A stretch of 18,271 bases of DNA. It comes from an uncultured Pseudoclavibacter sp. (lineage in GTDB: Bacteria > Actinomycetota > Actinomycetes > Actinomycetales > Microbacteriaceae). The stretch lies in assembly GCA_946221025.1 (NCBI GenBank), contig CAMIMS010000035.1, forward strand, positions 1 to 18,271, given 5' to 3'. Position 1 is the first letter of the stretch; each line of letters begins with the position of its first letter. Below are positions 15,031 through 18,271 of the stretch, piece by piece. Position numbers and translations under genes: made by a program. The notes beneath the pieces are model-generated. The model was given only the letters and a program-made list of their open reading frames with translations, did no database searches and was not told the DNA's origin.

Positions 15031-15055
15031 GTTCTTCGCGGATGTGCGCGAGAAC
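15031..15055. repeat. Stem-loop GTTCTTCGCG / CGCGAGAAC
   Basis: The arms pair over 9 bp with a single bulged T and a 6-nt loop gatgtg. The loop-side sequence GCGGATGTG (15038-15046) can alternatively pair with CACATCCGC at 15083-15091, a perfect 9-bp match, so two exclusive structures are possible. Confidence 0.4.
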
Positions 15056-15134
15056 CCACCGCACGGTTAGGGGCACACCGGTCACATCCGCTTCGCGCAT
15101 TTCAACCGGATCAAGATTCGCGGATTTTCTCGCT

Positions 15135-15148
15135 GGTCACCGGTGACC
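15135..15148. repeat. GGTCACCGGTGACC palindrome
   Basis: A perfect 14-bp palindrome in the xerD-parA gap, about 190 nt after the xerD stop on the minus strand. Its symmetry fits a dimeric regulator or other protein site. No function can be assigned. Confidence 0.4.
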
Positions 15149-15321
15149 GAAGAATTGCGACAACGCATTGGGCGGTGAAGTTCATCACCGGCAGGGCATT
15201 CTGCTTTCTGGCGAATCACCGCCCGCGACAAAGCGATGAACCCGATGGGCATGTCGCGCTCATTCGCGCGCCGGGGCTTGGGTGACAGGAGCGTGAACGG
15301 ATCGACCAGTGCACGTCACCG

Positions 15322-16233
15322 CTACCGAGCCCTCGGGTGGCTCGTGGCGTACACCTCGCGGAGGGTGTCAGCGGTGACTTTCGTGTAGATCTGCGTGGTG
15401 GTGACGGATGCGTGACCGAGCAGTTCCTGCACGACCCGCACATCCGCGCCTCCTTCGAGCAGATGCGTTGCGAACGAGTGGCGGAGGGTGTGCGGGCTCA
15501 CGTGCGCCTGAAGCTTCGCCCGCTCCCCCGCGAGCGCAATGCGGTGCCCGGCGCTCTGCCGAGACAGCCGCCCACCGCGCACCCCGAGAAACAGCGCCGG
15601 TGTGAAGGCGCCACGCGCGGCCATCGCGGGCCTTGCGCGCGTGAGGTAAGCGCCGATCGCTTCGCGAGCGTAGGAGCCGAGCGGCACGATGCGCTGTTTG
15701 TCGCCTTTGCCTCGCACGCGGAGCATCTCTGCCTCGGTGATGTCGTCCACATCCAGGTCGACCGCTTCCGATACGCGGCATCCGGTCGCGTACAGCAGCT
15801 CAAGCAGTGCCCGGTCGCGCAGGCCCACTTCGTCGTCCCCGCCGGCCGTGGCGAGGAGGCGCTCGACTTCGCTCACGCTGAGTGCTTTCGGAAGCGCTGA
15901 CGGCAGCTTCGGGGTCGTGAGCGCGCTCGTCGGGTCCTCGCCGGTGATTTCCTCATCCGCGAGAAAGCCGTGCCACCCGCGCACGGCCGACCCGATGCGC
16001 GCGATCGATGAGACCGCGAATTGCTCATGACCGGTGCGAAGCGTGGCGATGAACGCCTGCGGATGTTCGGGCGCGATCTGGTCGGCCTCGCTCACTCCCT
16101 GCTCGGTAAGGAACCCGATATAGCGCTCAAGGTCTCGGCGGTACGCGCCGATCGTGTTCTCGGAGCGGCCCTTCTCGATGCGCAGGTGCCTGAGGTACCG
16201 CTCAAGCTGGCGTTCGAGACCGGTGCCGCTCAC
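15322..16233 (-). CDS. xerD: Tyrosine recombinase XerD
   Basis: XerD resolves chromosome dimers at dif with XerC and FtsK. The 303-residue product has a SAM-like N-terminal core-binding domain (about 5-95) and a catalytic domain with the full residue set: R153 in ATGCRVSEAVDL, K176 in RGKGDKQR, H248 and R251 in HTLRHSFATHLLEGG, H274 in LLGHASVTTTQ, and nucleophile Y283 in QIYTKV. The start is GTG 16233, overlapping the Nudix stop in GTGA. The position directly after pyrG-Nudix is the conserved place of xerD in actinobacteria, which favours XerD over XerC or an integrase. Confidence 0.95.
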   Translation of the reverse strand: MSGTGLERQLERYLRHLRIEKGRSENTIGAYRRDLERYIGFLTEQGVSEADQIAPEHPQAFIATLRTGHEQFAVSSIARIGSAVRGWHGFLADEEITGEDPTSALTTPKLPSALPKALSVSEVERLLATAGGDDEVGLRDRALLELLYATGCRVSEAVDLDVDDITEAEMLRVRGKGDKQRIVPLGSYAREAIGAYLTRARPAMAARGAFTPALFLGVRGGRLSRQSAGHRIALAGERAKLQAHVSPHTLRHSFATHLLEGGADVRVVQELLGHASVTTTQIYTKVTADTLREVYATSHPRAR

Positions 16234-16865
16234 GAACCGCCGGGGCCTGACGGGCGAAGCGGGAACGGTTCGTTCGCGTCGCGACCGGAGGTCTTTCCGT
16301 TCGCACGAAGCTTCGCCGCGGTGAAGAGGGCCACGATCGTCGTGCCGTTGTGCAGGTCGCCGCGCATCACTGCTTCGACGGCCTCATCGAGCGGCACCCA
16401 GCGCGTCTCGATATCGGCTTCTTCGCCCTCGCGGGCAAACGGCTCATCGGTCGCGCTCACGCCTCGCGCGAGAAAGATGCGGATCGTCTCTGTCGTGCTG
16501 CCCGGCGTCGTCGCATAGTCGACGAGCACGCTCCACTCGTCGGCGCGTAGGTCTGCTTCTTCGGCAAGCTCGCGCTTTGCCGCATCCAGCGTCGATTCGC
16601 CCGGATCATCGAGGAGGCCCGCGGGAATCTCCCAATCGATGAGCCCCACCGGGTGGCGGTACTGGCGGATGAGCAGCACCCGGTCGTCGTCGTCAACGGC
16701 GAGCACCGCGACCGCTCCGGTGTGGTCGATGAATTCGCGCGTGAGGCTCTCATCGCCGTAGGTGAACGTTTCGCTCACCACATCCCAGACCTTGCCCTCG
16801 TGAATGAGGATGCGGTCGGTCACCTCCCGGCTCGACGCTTCGTCGCGAAGGCGCGACTCGGTCAC
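16230..16865 (-). CDS. Nudix hydrolase, ADP-ribose pyrophosphatase type
   Basis: The 211-residue protein hydrolyses a nucleoside diphosphate linked to another group, most likely ADP-ribose, by analogy with the mycobacterial gene at the same place (Rv1700). The Nudix box spans 83-106: GLLDDPGE, then RELAEE with metal-binding E99, E102 and E103. Two deviations are visible. There are six rather than five residues between the first Gly and Glu, which I recall from the mycobacterial homologue too. The Gly after the EE pair is Asp (EEADL). The upstream block LIRQYRHPVGLIDWEIPAG (65-83) is characteristic of ADP-ribose pyrophosphatases. The GTG start at 16865 overlaps the pyrG stop in GTGA. Confidence 0.92.
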   Translation of the reverse strand: MTESRLRDEASSREVTDRILIHEGKVWDVVSETFTYGDESLTREFIDHTGAVAVLAVDDDDRVLLIRQYRHPVGLIDWEIPAGLLDDPGESTLDAAKRELAEEADLRADEWSVLVDYATTPGSTTETIRIFLARGVSATDEPFAREGEEADIETRWVPLDEAVEAVMRGDLHNGTTIVALFTAAKLRANGKTSGRDANEPFPLRPSGPGGS

Positions 16866-18271
16866 AGCGATTCCTCGTCCGACCCGCGAACGGGGGTGGT
16901 GGGGACGTGCGCGGCAGTCGCTGGCTCTTCATCCACTTCGATGAGACGGCTTTGGCGCTGCCGGTCAAGACCCGCGGCGATCAGCCCGGCGAATAGCGGA
17001 TGCGCGCGGTTTGGTCGCGAACGCACCTCGGGGTGCGCCTGGGTCGCGATGTAGAAGGGATGCGCATCGCGGGGAAGTTCGACGAACTCGACGAGCGTGC
17101 CGTCGGGCGAGGTGCCCGAGAACACGAGCCCCGCTTGCTCGATCCGGTCGCGGTAGGCGTTATTCACCTCGTAGCGGTGACGGTGTCGCTCCTCCACTGC
17201 GGTTTGCCCGTACAGTTCGGCAGCGAGCGACCCGTCCTTGAGCGACGCCGGGTAGAGACCGAGGCGCATCGTGCCGCCGAGGTCGCCGCCATCGAGAATG
17301 TCGACCTGTTCGGCCATCGTGGCGATCACCGGCTCCGGGGTGGCTTCGTCGAACTCAGTGGATGAGGCGTGCTCGAGCCCGGCGAGGTTTCGCGCGGCTT
17401 CAATCACCATGCACTGCATGCCCAGGCACAGTCCGAGCGTCGGGATCTGGTTCTCACGTGCGAACGTCAGCGCCGAGAGCTTGCCTTCGATGCCGCGAAT
17501 GCCGAACCCGCCAGGCACGCAGATCGCGTCGAGGTGGCCGAGGAGCTTTGCCGCCGCCTCCGGTGATTCGCAGGCGTCGGCCGGAATCCATTCGAGGTTC
17601 ACCCGAGCCTGGTTCGCGAACCCGCCCGCGCGAAGCGCCTCGGTGACCGACAGGTACGCATCCGGCAGGTCGACGTATTTGCCGACGAGTCCGACGGTGA
17701 CCTCGTGTCGAGGTTCGTGCACGGCCTTCAAGAGTTCCGACCAATCGCCCCACGAGAACTCATTCGCGGGCAGCTCCAGCTGCTCGATGATCACCTCATC
17801 GAGTCCCTGCTCGTGAAGGGCCACGGGAATGTCGTAAATGGAGGGAAGGTCGACGGTGTTCACGACGGCCCGCTCTTCCACATCGCACATGAGCGCGATC
17901 TTGCGCTTATTCGATTCGGTGACGGGGCGGTCGCTTCGAAGCACGAGCGCATCCGGCTGAATACCGGCCGAGCGAAGCGCTGCGACCGAGTGCTGGGTGG
18001 GCTTGGTCTTTTGCTCCCCGGATGCGCCCATGAACGGCACGAGCGAGACGTGCACGAAGAACACATTGCGCCGGCCGAGCTCGTGGCGAATTTGACGGGC
18101 CGCTTCGATGAACGGTTGCGACTCGATATCGCCGATCGTGCCGCCGACTTCGGTGATGATCACATCCGGCCGAGGTGTCTCTTCGGCCTGCAGGCGCATC
18201 CGGTGCTTGATCTCGTCGGTGATGTGCGGAATGACCTGCACCGTGTCACCGAGGAACTCGCCGCGCCGCTC
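16862..18271 (-). CDS. pyrG: CTP synthase (5' part beyond the right edge)
   Basis: PyrG converts UTP to CTP using glutamine and ATP. The frame is open to the right edge, giving 470 residues and lacking only about 100 N-terminal ones. The first visible residues, ERRGEFLGDTVQVIPHITDEI, match the synthase domain, as do EVGGTIGDIESQPF and VSLVPFMGASGEQKTKPTQHS. The glutaminase domain carries PGGFGIRGIEGK, the nucleophile Cys in LGLCLGMQ (codon at 17427-17429) and the His-Pro-Glu of TQAHPEVRSRP near 17030. The C-terminus has an acidic extension, IEVDEEPATAAHV and on. It is the first gene visible in the long operon and is coupled to the Nudix gene by a 4-nt overlap. Confidence 0.97.
   Translation of the reverse strand, partial: ERRGEFLGDTVQVIPHITDEIKHRMRLQAEETPRPDVIITEVGGTIGDIESQPFIEAARQIRHELGRRNVFFVHVSLVPFMGASGEQKTKPTQHSVAALRSAGIQPDALVLRSDRPVTESNKRKIALMCDVEERAVVNTVDLPSIYDIPVALHEQGLDEVIIEQLELPANEFSWGDWSELLKAVHEPRHEVTVGLVGKYVDLPDAYLSVTEALRAGGFANQARVNLEWIPADACESPEAAAKLLGHLDAICVPGGFGIRGIEGKLSALTFARENQIPTLGLCLGMQCMVIEAARNLAGLEHASSTEFDEATPEPVIATMAEQVDILDGGDLGGTMRLGLYPASLKDGSLAAELYGQTAVEERHRHRYEVNNAYRDRIEQAGLVFSGTSPDGTLVEFVELPRDAHPFYIATQAHPEVRSRPNRAHPLFAGLIAAGLDRQRQSRLIEVDEEPATAAHVPTTPVRGSDEESL

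Larger units (their letters stand above)
14809..15321. other. Non-coding gap of about 0.5 kb inside the operon, between xerD and the parA-like gene
   Basis: This is the only long break in an otherwise tightly overlapped series. It is visibly less GC-rich than the genes. A plus-strand frame 15022-15285 (87 codons) has a good ribosome site, AGGAG at 15011-15015 with 6-nt spacing to GTG. However, only about 57 percent of its codons end in G or C by my count, far below the surrounding genes, and I recognise nothing in its product. A minus-strand frame of about 53 codons begins at ATG 15252 and is equally anonymous. The gap must hold the parA-like promoter, but I cannot assign convincing -35/-10 boxes. 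Three inverted repeats are listed separately. Confidence 0.6.

Noticed and set aside
15022..15285. 87-codon plus-strand frame with a good AGGAG site
   Set aside because: Codon third positions are far less GC-rich than in neighbouring genes and no family is recognised; kept only as a note in the gap description.
14867..15341. GCCCTCGGGTGGC occurring twice (14867-14879 and 15329-15341), flanking the xerD-parA gap like a direct repeat of a mobile element
   Set aside because: One copy lies in the xerD coding end, no transposase or inverted ends are present, and 13 nt of GC-rich identity is weak evidence of insertion.

Overview
The window is compact, high-GC DNA with actinobacterial gene order and codon use. 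The block pyrG - Nudix hydrolase - xerD - parA-like - scpA - scpB - rluB - cmk - der is the classical actinobacterial cluster also found in mycobacteria. A tyrA inserted before cmk, and frequent GTG starts and 4-nt ATGA/GTGA overlaps, fit a Microbacteriaceae-like organism. Genus cannot be fixed from the sequence alone.

Layout. (1) 1-3276: a sensor histidine kinase gene on the minus strand, cut by the left edge, is divergent from a two-gene plus-strand ABC exporter (permease, then ATPase) that ends in a strong hairpin. The arrangement is that of corynebacterial ChrSA/HrtBA haem sensing and export. (2) 3287-6309: a minus-strand copper-chaperone-like PCu(A)C lipoprotein with an unusual Asp/Arg-rich insertion, a plus-strand protein of the family usually labelled '3-methyladenine DNA glycosylase', and a plus-strand Fic-domain protein preceded by a perfect 11-bp inverted repeat. 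(3) 6344-7798: a long GapB-type glyceraldehyde-3-phosphate dehydrogenase on the minus strand. (4) 7972-18271: a minus-strand run of eleven genes read from pyrG (cut by the right edge) to der. Almost all junctions overlap. The one real break is the roughly 0.5-kb non-coding gap between xerD and the parA-like gene.

How it works together. The left part looks like stress and metal homeostasis: a membrane kinase controlling an exporter, plus a periplasmic-side copper protein. The right part is housekeeping: CTP synthesis (pyrG), nucleotide clean-up (Nudix), chromosome dimer resolution (xerD), chromosome segregation and condensation (parA-like, scpA, scpB), 23S rRNA modification (rluB), tyrosine synthesis (tyrA), CMP phosphorylation (cmk) and ribosome assembly (der). 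Translational coupling by overlapping stop/start codons probably keeps these products in step.

I found no CRISPR array, tRNA, rRNA, insertion sequence or phage gene. The most interesting leads are the Fic operator-like palindrome, the acidic insertion inside the PCu(A)C domain, the Cys/His pairs in the supposed glycosylase, a strongly strand-biased octamer GCGGATGC, and the repeats between the kinase and exporter genes.
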